In this document: positions 1-10,071 of the stretch, in pieces
How positions within the stretch are numbered: the first letter of the stretch is position 1
Layout of the letters: each line of letters starts with the position of its first letter
NCBI RefSeq assembly: GCF_921292975.1
Contig: NZ_CAKLCM010000001.1
Span: 433,507-497,506, forward strand
DNA length: 64,000 nucleotides
DNA from: Vibrio hippocampi
GTDB lineage: Bacteria > Pseudomonadota > Gammaproteobacteria > Enterobacterales > Vibrionaceae
Direction: 5' to 3'
Translations under genes and position numbers: made by a program
The notes under the pieces: generated by a model
Told to the model about the DNA's origin: nothing
Seen by the model: the letters and a program-made list of their open reading frames with translations, nothing else
Databases searched by the model: none

Positions 1-2119
1 CCAGAGACAGACCATCGTAGGTACTGGTGCCGCGACCAATTTCATCCATCAACACCAGACTGTTCTCTGTGGCATTGTGCAAGATGTTGGCGGTTTCCGT
101 CATTTCAACCATAAAGGTTGAGCGCCCCGATGCCAGATCATCCGAAGCACCAATGCGGGTGAAGATACGGTCGATAAGTCCAATTTCGGCACTCTCTGCC
201 GGAACATAACAACCAATATGAGCCATCAGAGCAATAAGCGCAGTTTGACGCATATAAGTCGATTTACCCCCCATGTTAGGACCGGTGATAATCAGCATTT
301 TTCGCTGAGGATTTAGAGCAATCGGGTTAGCAATAAAGGGTTCATTGGTGACTTGTTCAACCACAGGGTGGCGACCCGCCTGAATATTTACCATAGGCGC
401 TTCAGTGAGTTGCGGACGGCAATAGTCTAAACTGTCTGCTCGTTCAGCTAGGTTTTGTAGCACGTCGAGCTGCGAAAGCGCAGACGCTAGGTTTTGTAGT
501 GTCTCTAATTCCGGCAGCAACAGATCAAAGAGTTGTTCCCAGAGTTGCTTCTCTAATGCCAATGCCTTGGAGCGAGAGTTAAGCACCTTATCTTCATGCT
601 TTTTAAGTTCAGGAATGATATAGCGCTCGGCATTTTTGAGCGTTTGACGACGAATATAATGCGCTGGAACAAGGTGGCTTTGACCTCGGCTCACCTGAAT
701 ATAAAAGCCGTGGACATTGTTGTAACCGACTTTAAGCGTGTCGATATCGTGACGCTCTCTCTCGTCTCGCTCTAGCTGTTCAAGGTATTCGGTTGCCCCA
801 TTGGCTAGGTTGCGCCACTCATCCAGTTCTGCGTTGTAGCCATCGGCCATGACGCCGCCATCGCGAATGACAACGGGAGGATTCTCTTTGATCGCTCGCT
901 CAAGCAATTCACAGGTTTGAACCATTGGAGCGGTAAACTTGGCCAGTTTTAGTAAATAAGGGTGCTCGACGGATTGCAATGACTGAGATAACTCAGGCAG
1001 CTGCTGCATTGCATTGCGCAGACGTGCCATATCTCGAGGTCTTGCGCTGCGTAGCGCTAATCGAGCCACAATACGCTCGATATCACCAATCTGTTTGAGT
1101 ACTGGCGCTAATTCCGTGAACAGCGCATGCTGCTTTAATTCGCTGATCGCATCAAGACGGAAATTGAGGGTTTTAAGACAGCGCATTGGCTGATGAATCC
1201 AGCGCTTCAGCATGCGGCTACCCATTGCTGTTGCGGTGTGATCTAATACCTCTGAGAGAGTGTTATCTTGACCGCCAGAGAGATTTTGCGTCAGTTCTAA
1301 ATTGCGTCTTGTTGCGGCATCTAAGATAACCGACTGGTCTTGGCTGACTAAGGTCAAAGAACGAATATGAGGCAGGGCAGTACGTTGCGTGTCTTTAACG
1401 TATTGAATCAAGCAGCCAGCGGCACAAAGACCCAAATGACATTTTTCCACCCCAAAGCCAACCAGATCTTTGGTTCCAAACTGCTGATTGAGCTGTTGTT
1501 TGGCGGTATCTAATTCAAATTCCCATACTGGACGGCGACGATTACCGTTGCGACTCTCCATTAGATCGACGGGTTCAAAATCTTCAGGAAATAGAAGCTC
1601 CTTTGGGGCTGTGCGTTGTAATTCCGCTAGCATCGCTTCGTGGGTTTCTGGCTCGCAAAGTTGGAAGCGACCCGAAGTAATATCGAGCGTGGCGTAGCCG
1701 AATTGACCATTGTGATGATAAATGGCAGCAATCAGGTTATCGATACGTTCTGACAATAAGGCTTCGTCAGACACCGTTCCGGGGGTAACAATACGCACGA
1801 CTTTGCGTTCCACCGGTCCTTTGCTGGTGGCAGGATCGCCAATTTGCTCACAGATAGCGACCGATTCCCCCAACTGAACTAATTTGGCTAGGTAACCTTC
1901 AACTGCGTGATAAGGCACACCTGCCATCGGAATCGGTTCACCGGCGGAAGCGCCTCGTTTAGTTAATGAAATATCGAGCAACGCCGAAGCGCGCTTGGCG
2001 TCATCGTAAAACAACTCATAAAAATCCCCCATGCGATAAAACAGCAGAATATCGGGATTCTCTGCCTTTAGTTTTAGATATTGCTGCATCATCGGGGTAT
2101 GTTTTTGTTCGCTTTTCAT
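1..2119 (-). CDS. mutS: DNA mismatch repair protein MutS (C-terminal part missing at window edge)
   Basis: MutS recognises base mismatches and small loops and, with MutL, starts methyl-directed repair. About 706 codons are present, against roughly 850 in gammaproteobacterial MutS, so the end of the ATPase domain and the dimerisation tail lie beyond base 1. The ATG at 2119 begins [13 protein letters not shown], followed by the mismatch-binding domain with the family motif [12 protein letters not shown], which carries the conserved Phe-x-Glu. The Walker A loop (GPNMGGKST) is encoded near 250-285, and the Walker B segment ([14 protein letters not shown]) near 10-60. It is divergent from pncC across 132 bases, the arrangement usual beside recA in Vibrio. 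No frameshift is seen in the visible part. Confidence 0.97.
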   Translation of the reverse strand, partial: MKSEQKHTPMMQQYLKLKAENPDILLFYRMGDFYELFYDDAKRASALLDISLTKRGASAGEPIPMAGVPYHAVEGYLAKLVQLGESVAICEQIGDPATSKGPVERKVVRIVTPGTVSDEALLSERIDNLIAAIYHHNGQFGYATLDITSGRFQLCEPETHEAMLAELQRTAPKELLFPEDFEPVDLMESRNGNRRRPVWEFELDTAKQQLNQQFGTKDLVGFGVEKCHLGLCAAGCLIQYVKDTQRTALPHIRSLTLVSQDQSVILDAATRRNLELTQNLSGGQDNTLSEVLDHTATAMGSRMLKRWIHQPMRCLKTLNFRLDAISELKQHALFTELAPVLKQIGDIERIVARLALRSARPRDMARLRNAMQQLPELSQSLQSVEHPYLLKLAKFTAPMVQTCELLERAIKENPPVVIRDGGVMADGYNAELDEWRNLANGATEYLEQLERDERERHDIDTLKVGYNNVHGFYIQVSRGQSHLVPAHYIRRQTLKNAERYIIPELKKHEDKVLNSRSKALALEKQLWEQLFDLLLPELETLQNLASALSQLDVLQNLAERADSLDYCRPQLTEAPMVNIQAGRHPVVEQVTNEPFIANPIALNPQRKMLIITGPNMGGKSTYMRQTALIALMAHIGCYVPAESAEIGLIDRIFTRIGASDDLASGRSTFMVEMTETANILHNATENSLVLMDEIGRGTSTYDGLSL

Positions 2120-2251
2120 CACAATCTTACGGCCAGTGTCTTAGTGGGCATAAGGATACGTGAAACCGAACAATGCGAAAAGAGTTAGGGTAAAAGTTGC
2201 GAGTAGCTGGCAAAATATTGTTATGCTGAAACGGACACAAAGGAGAGTTCA

Positions 2252-2755
2252 ATGCACAACATTCAACAATTGAGTGAAGCTCTGGGGCAGCTGCTGCGTG
2301 AGAGTCAGTATGTACTAACTACGGCGGAATCATGCACGGGTGGCGGTATCGCGACAGCGATCACGGATATCGCAGGCAGCTCTGCGTGGTTTGACCGTTC
2401 ATTTGTGACTTACAGCAACGAGGCTAAAATGGAAATGTTGGGTGTACAGTTGAGCACCCTAGAGACGGTCGGTGCGGTCAGCGAACAGACCGTGATAGAG
2501 ATGGCACAAGGTGCGTTGAAGTATTCTCATGCCACTCACTCGATTGCGATCAGTGGTATTGCCGGACCGGGGGGAGGCACAGATGATAAGCCAGTAGGAA
2601 CCGTTTGTTTTGCTTGGGCGGATAAAGCGGACTGGCAGCAGGTCGAGACTTGTTTGTTTTTGGGCGATAGAAGTGCAGTCAGACAACAGGCAATCATGCA
2701 TGCCTTACTTGTGTTGTACAGACAGCTAACGGAAGAAGTGGATTTGTCTCACTAA
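2252..2755 (+). CDS. pncC: Nicotinamide-nucleotide amidohydrolase PncC (CinA C-terminal family)
   Basis: The 167-residue protein matches the stand-alone CinA C-terminal domain (E. coli PncC/YgaD), which deamidates nicotinamide mononucleotide to nicotinic acid mononucleotide in the NAD salvage cycle. Visible family motifs are TAESCTGGGIA near residue 25, the GAVSEQTV segment near residue 75 and the glycine-rich AISGIAGPGGGT near residue 105. The ATG at 2252 follows a clear AAGGAG ribosome-binding site. Only the amidohydrolase domain is present, without the N-terminal MoaB-like domain of full CinA. It lies just upstream of recA in the same direction, but recA has its own LexA-controlled promoter. 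Confidence 0.93.
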   Translation: MHNIQQLSEALGQLLRESQYVLTTAESCTGGGIATAITDIAGSSAWFDRSFVTYSNEAKMEMLGVQLSTLETVGAVSEQTVIEMAQGALKYSHATHSIAISGIAGPGGGTDDKPVGTVCFAWADKADWQQVETCLFLGDRSAVRQQAIMHALLVLYRQLTEEVDLSH

Positions 2756-2786
2756 TAAAAATAAAATTTTCACACAGGTATGGACA

Positions 2787-2802
2787 CTGTATGAATCAAC
2801 AG
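2787..2802 (+). promoter_or_regulatory. LexA (SOS) box upstream of recA
   Basis: The 16-base element CTGT-N8-ACAG (CTGTATGAATCAACAG) matches the gammaproteobacterial LexA consensus at all eight outer positions. It lies 110 bases before the recA ATG, where RecA-activated LexA cleavage would induce recA after DNA damage. This is the only clear LexA box I noticed in the first 10 kb. Confidence 0.9.
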
Positions 2803-2912
2803 TATAATGATTGCCAAGTTGCGGTATTAGCTCAACACGACACCGCTAAGCAATTTGCAATCGAATTTAGAATTTAGCATGTTATCCAAGCTGGGTAATT
2901 TTGGAGAAAGTA

Positions 2913-3953
2913 ATGGATGAGAATAAACAGAAAGCGTTAGCCGCTGCACTGGGTCAGATTGAAAAGCAATTTGGTAAGGGTTCTATTATGCGCCTTGGTG
3001 ATAACCGCACCATGGACGTAGAAACCATCTCAACCGGCTCTCTTTCTTTAGATATCGCGCTGGGTGCAGGCGGTCTGCCGATGGGTCGTATCGTTGAGGT
3101 TTATGGTCCAGAATCATCAGGTAAAACGACGCTAACTCTTGAGTTGATTGCGGCAGCGCAACGTGAAGGTAAAACTTGTGCCTTTATCGATGCTGAACAC
3201 GCACTGGATCCTATCTATGCTAAGAAACTGGGTGTGGATATTGACGCTCTATTGGTTTCTCAGCCAGATACTGGTGAACAAGCGCTTGAAATCTGTGATG
3301 CGCTTGCTCGTTCAGGTGCTATTGATGTTATGGTTATCGACTCGGTTGCGGCTCTGACACCAAAAGCTGAAATTGAAGGCGAGATGGGTGATAGCCACAT
3401 GGGTCTGCAAGCACGTATGCTTTCTCAAGCAATGCGTAAGCTAACGGGTAACCTAAAGCAGTCTAACTGTATGTGTATCTTCATCAACCAAATCCGTATG
3501 AAGATTGGTGTGATGTTTGGTAACCCAGAAACCACGACGGGCGGTAACGCACTTAAATTCTACGCTTCTGTTCGTCTAGACATCCGTCGTACCGGTGCTA
3601 TCAAGAGCGGTGATGAGGTTGTCGGCAACGAAACCCGTATCAAAGTGGTTAAGAACAAGATTGCAGCACCATTTAAAGAAGCGCACACACAGATCATGTA
3701 CGGTGCAGGCTTTAACCGTGAAGGCGAGTTGATTGACCTAGGCGTGAAGCACAAGCTTGTTGAAAAGTCAGGTGCTTGGTATAGCTATAATGGCGACAAG
3801 ATTGGTCAAGGTAAAGCGAACGCAAGTAAGTACTTACTAGAGAACCCAGAGATCTCTTCAACTATCGATAAAAAACTTCGTGAAATGCTACTGACTCCAG
3901 AGACGCTAGAAGAGCCAGAAGCGGGTGAAGCGCCAGCAGAAGAAGAGTTCTAA
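2913..3953 (+). CDS. recA: Recombinase A
   Basis: RecA forms ATP-dependent filaments on single-stranded DNA, catalyses strand exchange and triggers LexA cleavage. The 346-residue protein shows the Walker A loop GPESSGKTT near residue 66, Walker [13 protein letters not shown] near residue 140, the conserved [12 protein letters not shown] segment of DNA-binding loop L2, and an acidic C-terminus. The in-frame TTG at 2901 is rejected as start because the GGAGAA ribosome-binding site at 2903 sits correctly for the ATG at 2913, which gives the usual N-terminus [10 protein letters not shown] LexA box precedes it and a terminator separates it from recX. Confidence 0.99.
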   Translation: MDENKQKALAAALGQIEKQFGKGSIMRLGDNRTMDVETISTGSLSLDIALGAGGLPMGRIVEVYGPESSGKTTLTLELIAAAQREGKTCAFIDAEHALDPIYAKKLGVDIDALLVSQPDTGEQALEICDALARSGAIDVMVIDSVAALTPKAEIEGEMGDSHMGLQARMLSQAMRKLTGNLKQSNCMCIFINQIRMKIGVMFGNPETTTGGNALKFYASVRLDIRRTGAIKSGDEVVGNETRIKVVKNKIAAPFKEAHTQIMYGAGFNREGELIDLGVKHKLVEKSGAWYSYNGDKIGQGKANASKYLLENPEISSTIDKKLREMLLTPETLEEPEAGEAPAEEEF

Positions 3954-3996
3954 ATTCAAATTGTCATGAACGACCGTTTCTGACACTAAGTATATA

Positions 3997-4023
3997 AAAG
4001 CCCTGCAATGCAGGGCTTTGTTG
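3997..4023 (+). terminator. Terminator between recA and recX
   Basis: A perfect 9-bp stem (AAAGCCCTG/CAGGGCTTT) with a five-base loop is followed by TTTGTTGT. It sits between the recA stop codon and recX. In E. coli a similar recA terminator lets only part of transcription continue into recX, and that arrangement appears to be kept here. Confidence 0.85.
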
Positions 4024-4050
4024 TATCCAAGACTGACAGGTTTTTTGCTT

Positions 4051-4521
4051 ATGTATTCTCGCAAACCACCGACGCTTTCTGTCAAGGAAGCCGCGATAGC
4101 ACTCTTAAGTCGCCGTGACCATGGTGAATATGAATTGCAGCAGAAGCTGCAACTCAAAGGTTATGATGACACAGAGATCGACTCAGCCATCATATTCTGT
4201 AAGGAGTGCAATTATCTTGATGACCTTCGTTATGCTAAAAGCCAAGTGCGTCAGCATATCTACAAAGGGCACGGTGAACGTCGCATCAGACAGGAGCTTA
4301 ACCAAAAAAGAGTCACGGAATCGGTGGTGGATACAGCGATGGCTGAAGAAGCCACCGATTGGTTTGAATTAGCCAAATTGACTGCGGAAAAAAAGTTCAA
4401 AGCGGGTAAAGCGAAAGAGCCTAAAGAGTACGCAAAGCAGGTGCGCTTTTTGCAGTATCGAGGCTACAGTTTTGAGCAGATCAGCTACGCTTTAAATGCA
4501 TTGAATGGGGAGCTTGAGTAA
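4051..4521 (+). CDS. recX: RecA regulatory protein RecX
   Basis: RecX is a small helical protein that binds RecA filaments and blocks their extension, limiting recombination and the SOS response. The product is 156 residues, close to the family length. It has the typical three-helix repeats, including the segments [16 protein letters not shown] near residue 17 and [14 protein letters not shown] near residue 58. The ATG at 4051 is preferred over the TTG at 4018, which lies inside the recA terminator hairpin and would add 11 residues unlike other RecX N-termini. Expression probably depends on read-through from recA, since no separate promoter stands out in the 97-base gap. Confidence 0.95.
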   Translation: MYSRKPPTLSVKEAAIALLSRRDHGEYELQQKLQLKGYDDTEIDSAIIFCKECNYLDDLRYAKSQVRQHIYKGHGERRIRQELNQKRVTESVVDTAMAEEATDWFELAKLTAEKKFKAGKAKEPKEYAKQVRFLQYRGYSFEQISYALNALNGELE

Positions 4522-4662
4522 CCGCACCACAGGTTGAAAAGGCGATTATGGTCAATTTTTTCGGCTTTTGTGCCTTTTTTATCAGAATACTAGGCGAATC
4601 CTTATTCATGAGGTTACAATACGTCCCCAAAATCTAACTCGAATTATTTCAGGAAGAGCTGC

Positions 4663-7248
4663 ATGTACATGAGCACAGACGAGGTTCGCAACGCGTTCCT
4701 TAAGTTCTTTGAGAGCAAAGGGCACCAAATCGTAGACAGTTCATCGTTGGTTCCACACGATGACCCAACTCTGCTTTTCACTAACGCCGGTATGAACCAG
4801 TTTAAAGACTGTTTCCTTGGTCTTGAAAAGCGTAACTACACTCGTGCCACCACAGCACAGCGTTGTGTTCGCGCTGGTGGTAAGCATAACGATTTAGAAA
4901 ACGTTGGCTTTACTGCTCGTCACCATACTTTCTTTGAGATGCTGGGTAACTTCAGCTTTGGTGATTATTTTAAAGAAGATGCCATCAGCTTTGCCTGGGA
5001 ATTTTTAACCGTCGTTCTAAAGCTACCGACAGAGCGTCTGTTGGTGACCGTATACGAAACCGATGATGAAGCGTTCGAGATCTGGAACAAACAAGTGGGT
5101 GTTCCTGCGGATCGCATTATTCGTATCGGTGACAAGGAAGGCGGCAAGCCATACGAGTCAGATAACTTCTGGCAAATGGGCGACACCGGTCCTTGCGGTC
5201 CTTGTACCGAAATTTTCTATGATCATGGTGATCACATCTGGGGCGGCCGTCCAGGCACGCCGGAAGAAGATGGCGACCGCTTTATCGAGATCTGGAACAA
5301 CGTATTTATGCAGTTCAACCGTCACGCTGACGGTACTATGGAGCCGCTTCCGAAACCTTCGGTAGATACTGGCATGGGTATTGAGCGTATTTCTGCCATC
5401 ATGCAGGGCGTACACTCAAACTACGAAATCGATGTATTCCAAGCATTAATCAAAGCGGCAGCAGACGTTATCGGTTATGAAGACCTTTCAAACCAATCTT
5501 TGCGCGTGATTGCCGACCATATTCGTTCATGCTCATTTCTTATTGTTGATGGTGTTATGCCATCGAACGAAGGTCGTGGTTATGTACTTCGCCGCATTAT
5601 TCGTCGTGCAGTCCGTCATGGTAATAAGTTGGGTGCGCAAGGCTCATTCTTCTACAAACTGGTTGGTCAGTTAGCGGCAGTGATGGGTACGGCGGGCGAA
5701 GAGCTTAAGAAGCAGCAAGCTGTGGTAGAGAAAGTGCTACGCATCGAAGAAGAAAACTTCGGTCGCACTCTTGAGCGCGGCATGACGATCCTTTCTGAAG
5801 CACTAGATAGCTTAGGCGAGCAAAAAACACTGGATGGTGAAACAGTATTCAAACTTTATGATACATATGGTTTCCCAGCAGATTTAACCAACGACGTTGC
5901 TCGTGAGCGCGGTTTCGCGATTGATGAGCAGGGCTTTGAAAAAGCGATGGAAGCTCAGCGTCAGCGAGCGCGTGAAGCTGGTCAGTTTGGTACCGACTAC
6001 AATGCAGTAATCAAGGTTGATGCACAGACTGAGTTCTGCGGTTACACCGGTACACAAGGTCAAAGCTCTGTGGCGGCTCTTTTTGTTGAAGGCGCAGAGG
6101 TTGAAGCACTATCGGCAGGCGATAAGGCGATTGTGGTACTGGATGAAACGCCATTCTATGCAGAATCGGGTGGTCAATGTGGCGACGCGGGCGTACTAAA
6201 AACCAATGCGGGTCTATTCAAAGTCGTTGACACTCAGAAGCTAGGTAACGCGATTGCTCACCATGGTGAATTGGTTGAGGGCGTGCTAGCTAACAATGAT
6301 AACGTTGAAGCGATGGTCGATGCAGAGCGCCGCGCAGCGATTTCTCTCAACCACTCGGCGACCCACTTGTTGCACGCCGCATTGCGTCAAGTGCTTGGTG
6401 AACACGTCACTCAGAAAGGCTCTCTAGTAAGACCTGAAAACCTACGTTTTGACTTCTCGCACCTTGAAGCAATGACCAAGGCAGAAATCAAAGAGGTTGA
6501 GCGTCTAGTGAATGCTCAAATTCGAACCAACCACGTTATTCAAACCGAGTTGATGGACATTGAGTCTGCAAAAGCGAAAGGCGCGATGGCGCTATTCGGT
6601 GAGAAGTATGACGATGAAGTTCGCGTACTCTCTATGGGTGAGTTCTCCACCGAGCTTTGTGGTGGTATCCACGCGAGCAACACGGGCGACATCGGTCTAT
6701 TCAAGATCACATCGGAAGGTGGTATTGCTGCGGGTATCCGTCGAATCGAAGCGGTAACGGGCGATGCTGCGCTTGATGCGATTGAGACCCAAGTGGCTGA
6801 ATTTGAAGCTAAGATTGGTGATGCAGCCAATAAAGCCAAAGCGCTTGAGAAAGAGAACCAACAACTGAAAGAGAAGTTAGCTAACGTCGCAAGTGCTAAC
6901 ATCATGGGTAAAGTAGAGCAAATCAATGGCACTAAAGTGCTTGTTGCTGCTCTTGATGGCGCAGATAGTAAGAACCTGCGTACCATGATTGACAATGCCA
7001 AGAACCAAATGGGTAGCGGTATTGCACTGATTGCCAACGTTGCTGATGGTAAAATTGGTCTCATCGCGGGTGTGACCAAAGACCTAACCAGTAAGGTAAA
7101 AGCAGGCGATCTAGTTAAGATGGTAGCTGAACAAGTCGGCGGTAAAGGTGGCGGTCGTCCAGATATGGCTCAAGCGGGCGGTACTGACGTTGAAGCGTTG
7201 CCTGACGCCCTTAAGTCTGTTAGCGCTTGGTTAGAAGAACGTTTGTAA
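4663..7248 (+). CDS. alaS: Alanyl-tRNA synthetase
   Basis: This class II synthetase charges tRNA-Ala and edits mischarged Ser/Gly-tRNA-Ala. The 861-residue protein has the N-terminal aminoacylation core (motif 1 region near [13 protein letters not shown], then [12 protein letters not shown]). The editing domain carries the zinc-site HSATHLLH near residue 565 and the ELCGGIH segment near residue 664. A glycine-rich C-Ala domain ends with [15 protein letters not shown]. The start MYMSTDEVR follows AGGAAGAG; the second ATG two codons later is also possible. The gene follows recX as in E. coli and other Vibrio and has its own hairpin terminator downstream. Confidence 0.99.
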   Translation: MYMSTDEVRNAFLKFFESKGHQIVDSSSLVPHDDPTLLFTNAGMNQFKDCFLGLEKRNYTRATTAQRCVRAGGKHNDLENVGFTARHHTFFEMLGNFSFGDYFKEDAISFAWEFLTVVLKLPTERLLVTVYETDDEAFEIWNKQVGVPADRIIRIGDKEGGKPYESDNFWQMGDTGPCGPCTEIFYDHGDHIWGGRPGTPEEDGDRFIEIWNNVFMQFNRHADGTMEPLPKPSVDTGMGIERISAIMQGVHSNYEIDVFQALIKAAADVIGYEDLSNQSLRVIADHIRSCSFLIVDGVMPSNEGRGYVLRRIIRRAVRHGNKLGAQGSFFYKLVGQLAAVMGTAGEELKKQQAVVEKVLRIEEENFGRTLERGMTILSEALDSLGEQKTLDGETVFKLYDTYGFPADLTNDVARERGFAIDEQGFEKAMEAQRQRAREAGQFGTDYNAVIKVDAQTEFCGYTGTQGQSSVAALFVEGAEVEALSAGDKAIVVLDETPFYAESGGQCGDAGVLKTNAGLFKVVDTQKLGNAIAHHGELVEGVLANNDNVEAMVDAERRAAISLNHSATHLLHAALRQVLGEHVTQKGSLVRPENLRFDFSHLEAMTKAEIKEVERLVNAQIRTNHVIQTELMDIESAKAKGAMALFGEKYDDEVRVLSMGEFSTELCGGIHASNTGDIGLFKITSEGGIAAGIRRIEAVTGDAALDAIETQVAEFEAKIGDAANKAKALEKENQQLKEKLANVASANIMGKVEQINGTKVLVAALDGADSKNLRTMIDNAKNQMGSGIALIANVADGKIGLIAGVTKDLTSKVKAGDLVKMVAEQVGGKGGGRPDMAQAGGTDVEALPDALKSVSAWLEERL

Positions 7249-7265
7249 TTTAAGCGATAGATAAT

Positions 7266-7308
7266 CAGTGCCCAGTCAATTTCGGTTGATTGGGCATTGT
7301 TACTTTTA
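7266..7308 (+). terminator. Terminator after alaS
   Basis: A 14-bp stem with two G-T pairs (CAGTGCCCAGTCAA / TTGATTGGGCATTG, loop TTTCGG) starts 18 bases after the alaS stop and is followed by a short T-rich stretch (TTACTTTT). The T tract is modest, so termination may be incomplete. Confidence 0.65.
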
Positions 7309-7422
7309 AGCCGAATAAAAATGAATGACCTAGGCTAAAAGTAGACGTTGCGCAGCAATATTGATGTTGTTGCATGTTTTTGAACTGACAGTTATTACAC
7401 TGTCTTAGGAAGGTGAAGACTG

Positions 7423-8607
7423 GTGAAAAGACCACTAATCGTACAAAAATTCGGAGGTACCTCCGTTGGTTCTGTCGAGCGAATTGAAAATGTCGCAGAA
7501 CATGTGATTAGAGCAAAGTACTCTGGCAAACAAGTGGTCGTCGTTGTGTCGGCGATGTCGGGAGAGACTAATAGATTGATGGCGCTTGCCAAACAGGTCG
7601 ATAAGGTCCCCAATGCGAGAGAATTAGATGTGCTACTTTCTGCTGGTGAGCAAGTTTCCATGGCTTTGCTGGCAATGACGCTGGACCGTATGGGGCATAA
7701 AGCCGTGTCATTAACAGGCGCACAAGCTGGAATCAAAACTAACCGCATCCATAATGATGCAACGATTAGTGATATTGACACTCAAGCGATAGAACACTAT
7801 CTGCAACAAGATCAGATTGTTATTGTGGCTGGCTTTCAGGGCATCAATGACCTTGGGGATATTACAACCCTTGGAAGAGGCGGCTCTGATACCACGGCCG
7901 TGACATTGGCTGGTGCGCTCAAAGCTGAAGAATGTCAAATATTTACCGATGTCGATGGCGTTTATAGTTGCGATCCGAGAGTGGTTAGCAATGCCAAACG
8001 GATAGCGCAAATTGATTATCCCACTATGGAAGAGATGGCGCGAAAAGGGGCAAAGGTTCTGCATTTACCTTGCGTTCAATATGCACGAAACAATCGGGTT
8101 CCAGTGCGTGTTGTGTCGAGTTTCACTGAGGGCAGTGGAACATTAGTGTGTGGCGAATCGGTCTGTACGGGCTTAACGGGGATCGCGATTCAAAAAGACC
8201 TCGTTGCCATTGGCGTTGCCGCAGCACAAGTGGAATCCGTTGATAAACAATGCAAGATGCTAGGCATTGAGAGTTATTGGTTAACGCAAGCCAATCAAAA
8301 TGAGCTGTTAATCAAAGCCGAACACAGTGACAAGCTAAAATTGGTGATTGAAGATAAGATCACCCAAGAGCAACAAGTAGGCTTGTTGACGTTAGTGGGA
8401 ACCAAAGCGCGCGAGCAAGTGTCACATTATCAACAACTTCTCAAATTTTCTGATATATCTGTTCTACACTTCTTTGAAGATGAGCACTCAATTAGCTTAG
8501 TGTTGACCCCTAGTACTATCGATAGGGCAGCAAATCTTCTACATGACGGTCACATTATCAATGATGGTGCCTTATCTCGTGAAGAAAAACAGGTATATTT
8601 AGGTTAA
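7423..8607 (+). CDS. Monofunctional aspartate kinase
   Basis: Aspartokinase phosphorylates L-aspartate, the first step towards lysine, threonine, methionine and diaminopimelate. The 394-residue protein has the N-terminal kinase signature VQKFGGTSVGSVERIENV and the nucleotide-binding GRGGSDTTAV and FTDVDGVYSCDPR segments near residues 150-190. The last ~130 residues match the ACT-type regulatory region. There is no homoserine dehydrogenase domain. Translation starts with GTG after AGGAAGGTGA. Its place between alaS and csrA is typical of Vibrio and absent from E. coli. Which end product inhibits it cannot be read from the sequence, so I give no lysC/metL/thrA symbol. Confidence 0.93.
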   Translation: MKRPLIVQKFGGTSVGSVERIENVAEHVIRAKYSGKQVVVVVSAMSGETNRLMALAKQVDKVPNARELDVLLSAGEQVSMALLAMTLDRMGHKAVSLTGAQAGIKTNRIHNDATISDIDTQAIEHYLQQDQIVIVAGFQGINDLGDITTLGRGGSDTTAVTLAGALKAEECQIFTDVDGVYSCDPRVVSNAKRIAQIDYPTMEEMARKGAKVLHLPCVQYARNNRVPVRVVSSFTEGSGTLVCGESVCTGLTGIAIQKDLVAIGVAAAQVESVDKQCKMLGIESYWLTQANQNELLIKAEHSDKLKLVIEDKITQEQQVGLLTLVGTKAREQVSHYQQLLKFSDISVLHFFEDEHSISLVLTPSTIDRAANLLHDGHIINDGALSREEKQVYLG

Positions 8608-8699
8608 ATTTTCTTATAATACTGTTTACGAAAATATAACTTTTAGTGGATAATAGCTTTCGTAGCAAGATAAATACAGAATACTCAAGGAGCAACAGA

Positions 8700-8897
8700 A
8701 TGCTAATTTTGACTCGCCGTGTTGGTGAAACGCTAATGATTGGTGACGAAGTCACAGTCACTGTTCTAGGTGTAAAAGGAAACCAAGTTCGTATCGGTGT
8801 TAATGCACCTAAAGAAGTATCGGTTCACCGTGAAGAAATCTACATGCGCATTCAAGCGGAAAAAGGTAATGGGAACGTTGCACCAGGCAACTACTAA
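8700..8897 (+). CDS. csrA: Carbon storage regulator CsrA
   Basis: CsrA is a dimeric RNA-binding protein that blocks or stabilises target mRNAs at GGA-containing hairpins and controls central metabolism, motility and virulence genes. The 65-residue product starts [16 protein letters not shown], the invariant CsrA N-terminus that contributes to RNA binding, and has [22 protein letters not shown] in the middle. The start is the ATG at 8700 after CAAGGAGCAAC. An upstream GTG at 8646 would add 18 non-family residues and is rejected. The aspartokinase gene precedes it by 92 bases and a strong terminator follows. Confidence 0.98.
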   Translation: MLILTRRVGETLMIGDEVTVTVLGVKGNQVRIGVNAPKEVSVHREEIYMRIQAEKGNGNVAPGNY

Positions 8898-8909
8898 TTA
8901 CCATCGATT

Positions 8910-8936
8910 AGACTGGCCAATATGCCGGTCTTTTTT
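8910..8936 (+). terminator. Terminator after csrA
   Basis: An 8-bp stem (AGACTGGC/GCCGGTCT, one T-G pair), a six-base loop and six T residues follow the csrA stop by 12 bases: a standard intrinsic terminator. Confidence 0.85.
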
Positions 8937-9064
8937 ATGTCTAAAAATCGTCATTATCCTGTGACAAAAAGACAAAATTATTCATTGAAAGCTATGATTA
9001 AATGGCACTTTGGTCAATTTGCCAACGTTTAGTCCGTTTTTTACTAATTTTGCCAAGAAAAGGT

Positions 9065-9092
9065 TTGACTTATTTTTCGTAAATCGTAATAT
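9065..9092 (+). promoter_or_regulatory. Promoter of the tRNA-Ser/tRNA-Arg operon
   Basis: A TTGACT -35 element and a TAATAT -10 element are separated by 16 bases and lie just before the first tRNA. The bases after the -10 are GC-rich (GTGCCTCC), the kind of discriminator found on stable-RNA promoters under stringent control. The start would fall about 8 bases upstream of the first tRNA. Confidence 0.7.
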
Positions 9093-9107
9093 GTGCCTCC
9101 GCAAGAC

Positions 9108-9200
9108 GGTGAGGTGGCCGAGAGGCTGAAGGCGCTCCCCTGCTAAGGGAGTATACGGTTTGTAGCCGTATCGAGGGTTCGAATCCCTCCTTCACCGCCA
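9108..9200 (+). tRNA. serV: tRNA-Ser(GCU), copy 1
   Basis: This 93-nt tRNA has the long variable arm of tRNA-Ser, anticodon GCT in the loop CTGCTAA, discriminator G and an encoded CCA. The acceptor stem GGTGAGG pairs with CTTCACC, so pair 6-67 is a G-U wobble. That one base is the only difference I see from the second copy. It reads AGC and AGU. Confidence 0.97.
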
Positions 9201-9250
9201 TTCTTGCGATGTGTTGTATAACACGCTTCTTTGACAACAAAGAAAAATGC

Positions 9251-9327
9251 GCGCTCGTAGCTCAGCTGGATAGAGTACCTGGCTACGAACCAGGCGGTCG
9301 AAGGTTCGAATCCTTCCGAGCGCGCCA
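9251..9327 (+). tRNA. argV: tRNA-Arg(ACG), copy 1 of 6
   Basis: A 77-nt cloverleaf with acceptor GCGCTCG/CGAGCGC, anticodon stem CCTGG/CCAGG around loop CTACGAA (anticodon ACG, A34 normally edited to inosine to read CGN codons), discriminator G and encoded CCA. It lies between the two tRNA-Ser copies. Confidence 0.97.
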
Positions 9328-9345
9328 TTCCTTTTAGGAATATGC

Positions 9346-9438
9346 GGTGAGGTGGCCGAGAGGCTGAAGGCGCTCCCCTGCTAAGGGAGTATACGGTTTG
9401 TAGCCGTATCGAGGGTTCGAATCCCTCCCTCACCGCCA
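9346..9438 (+). tRNA. tRNA-Ser(GCU), copy 2
   Basis: A 93-nt copy matching the first tRNA-Ser except that the acceptor 3' strand reads CCTCACC and restores a G-C pair at 6-67. Anticodon GCT; CCA encoded. It sits 18 bases after the first tRNA-Arg, so a Ser-Arg unit has been duplicated. Confidence 0.97.
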
Positions 9439-9505
9439 TTTATTGACCTTTGGGTCATTTTTTTGTTCAAAAAGAAATATTGTGTGATATGCTTCACAAC
9501 CTTGC

Positions 9506-9582
9506 GCGCTCGTAGCTCAGCTGGATAGAGTACCTGGCTACGAACCAGGCGGTCGAAGGTTCGAATCCTTCCGAGCGCGCCA
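9506..9582 (+). tRNA. tRNA-Arg(ACG), copy 2 of 6
   Basis: Identical 77-nt tRNA-Arg with anticodon ACG and encoded CCA, 67 bases after the second tRNA-Ser. The following spacer resembles the one after copy 3. Confidence 0.97.
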
Positions 9583-9649
9583 TTCTTTACTTTGTAAGAA
9601 TTAAGGGTAATGCCCTATATTGTCCTAGGATGATGTAAAAACTTGTTGC

Positions 9650-9726
9650 GCGCTCGTAGCTCAGCTGGATAGAGTACCTGGCTACGAACCAGGCGGTCGA
9701 AGGTTCGAATCCTTCCGAGCGCGCCA
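9650..9726 (+). tRNA. tRNA-Arg(ACG), copy 3 of 6
   Basis: Identical 77-nt tRNA-Arg with anticodon ACG. The spacers on either side are similar to each other (TTCTTTACTT-GTAAGA-TT at the start, a GGGTAATGCCC segment in the middle), pointing to tandem duplication of a tRNA-plus-spacer unit. Confidence 0.97.
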
Positions 9727-9792
9727 TTCTTTACTTAGTAAGATTTATGGGTAATGCCCAGTATGACCTTAGGGTGATACAAAATTTGTTGC

Positions 9793-9869
9793 GCGCTCGT
9801 AGCTCAGCTGGATAGAGTACCTGGCTACGAACCAGGCGGTCGAAGGTTCGAATCCTTCCGAGCGCGCCA
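9793..9869 (+). tRNA. tRNA-Arg(ACG), copy 4 of 6
   Basis: Identical 77-nt tRNA-Arg with anticodon ACG. Its downstream spacer belongs to a second class (CGACATTAAGATA...AGCGATCTTAGGGTCACACA) shared with copy 5. Confidence 0.97.
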
Positions 9870-9931
9870 TCATTCGACATTAAGATAGTTTGGCATTGTC
9901 AGCGATCTTAGGGTCACACAAAATTTATTGC

Positions 9932-10008
9932 GCGCTCGTAGCTCAGCTGGATAGAGTACCTGGCTACGAACCAGGCGGTCGAAGGTTCGAATCCTTCCGA
10001 GCGCGCCA
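9932..10008 (+). tRNA. tRNA-Arg(ACG), copy 5 of 6
   Basis: Identical 77-nt tRNA-Arg with anticodon ACG. Its downstream spacer is nearly the same as that after copy 4. Confidence 0.97.
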
Positions 10009-10071
10009 TTCTTCCGACATTAAGATACATTGGCATCGCCAGCGATCTTAGGGTCACACAAAATTTGTTGC

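Noticed and set aside
6540..7079. 179-residue antisense frame in alaS
   Set aside because: Low-complexity Ala/Ser/Leu translation from the opposite strand of a strongly conserved gene; no start signals.
9143..9439. 98-residue minus-strand frame
   Set aside because: It runs through two tRNA-Ser genes and a tRNA-Arg gene; its repeats are the tRNA sequences translated.
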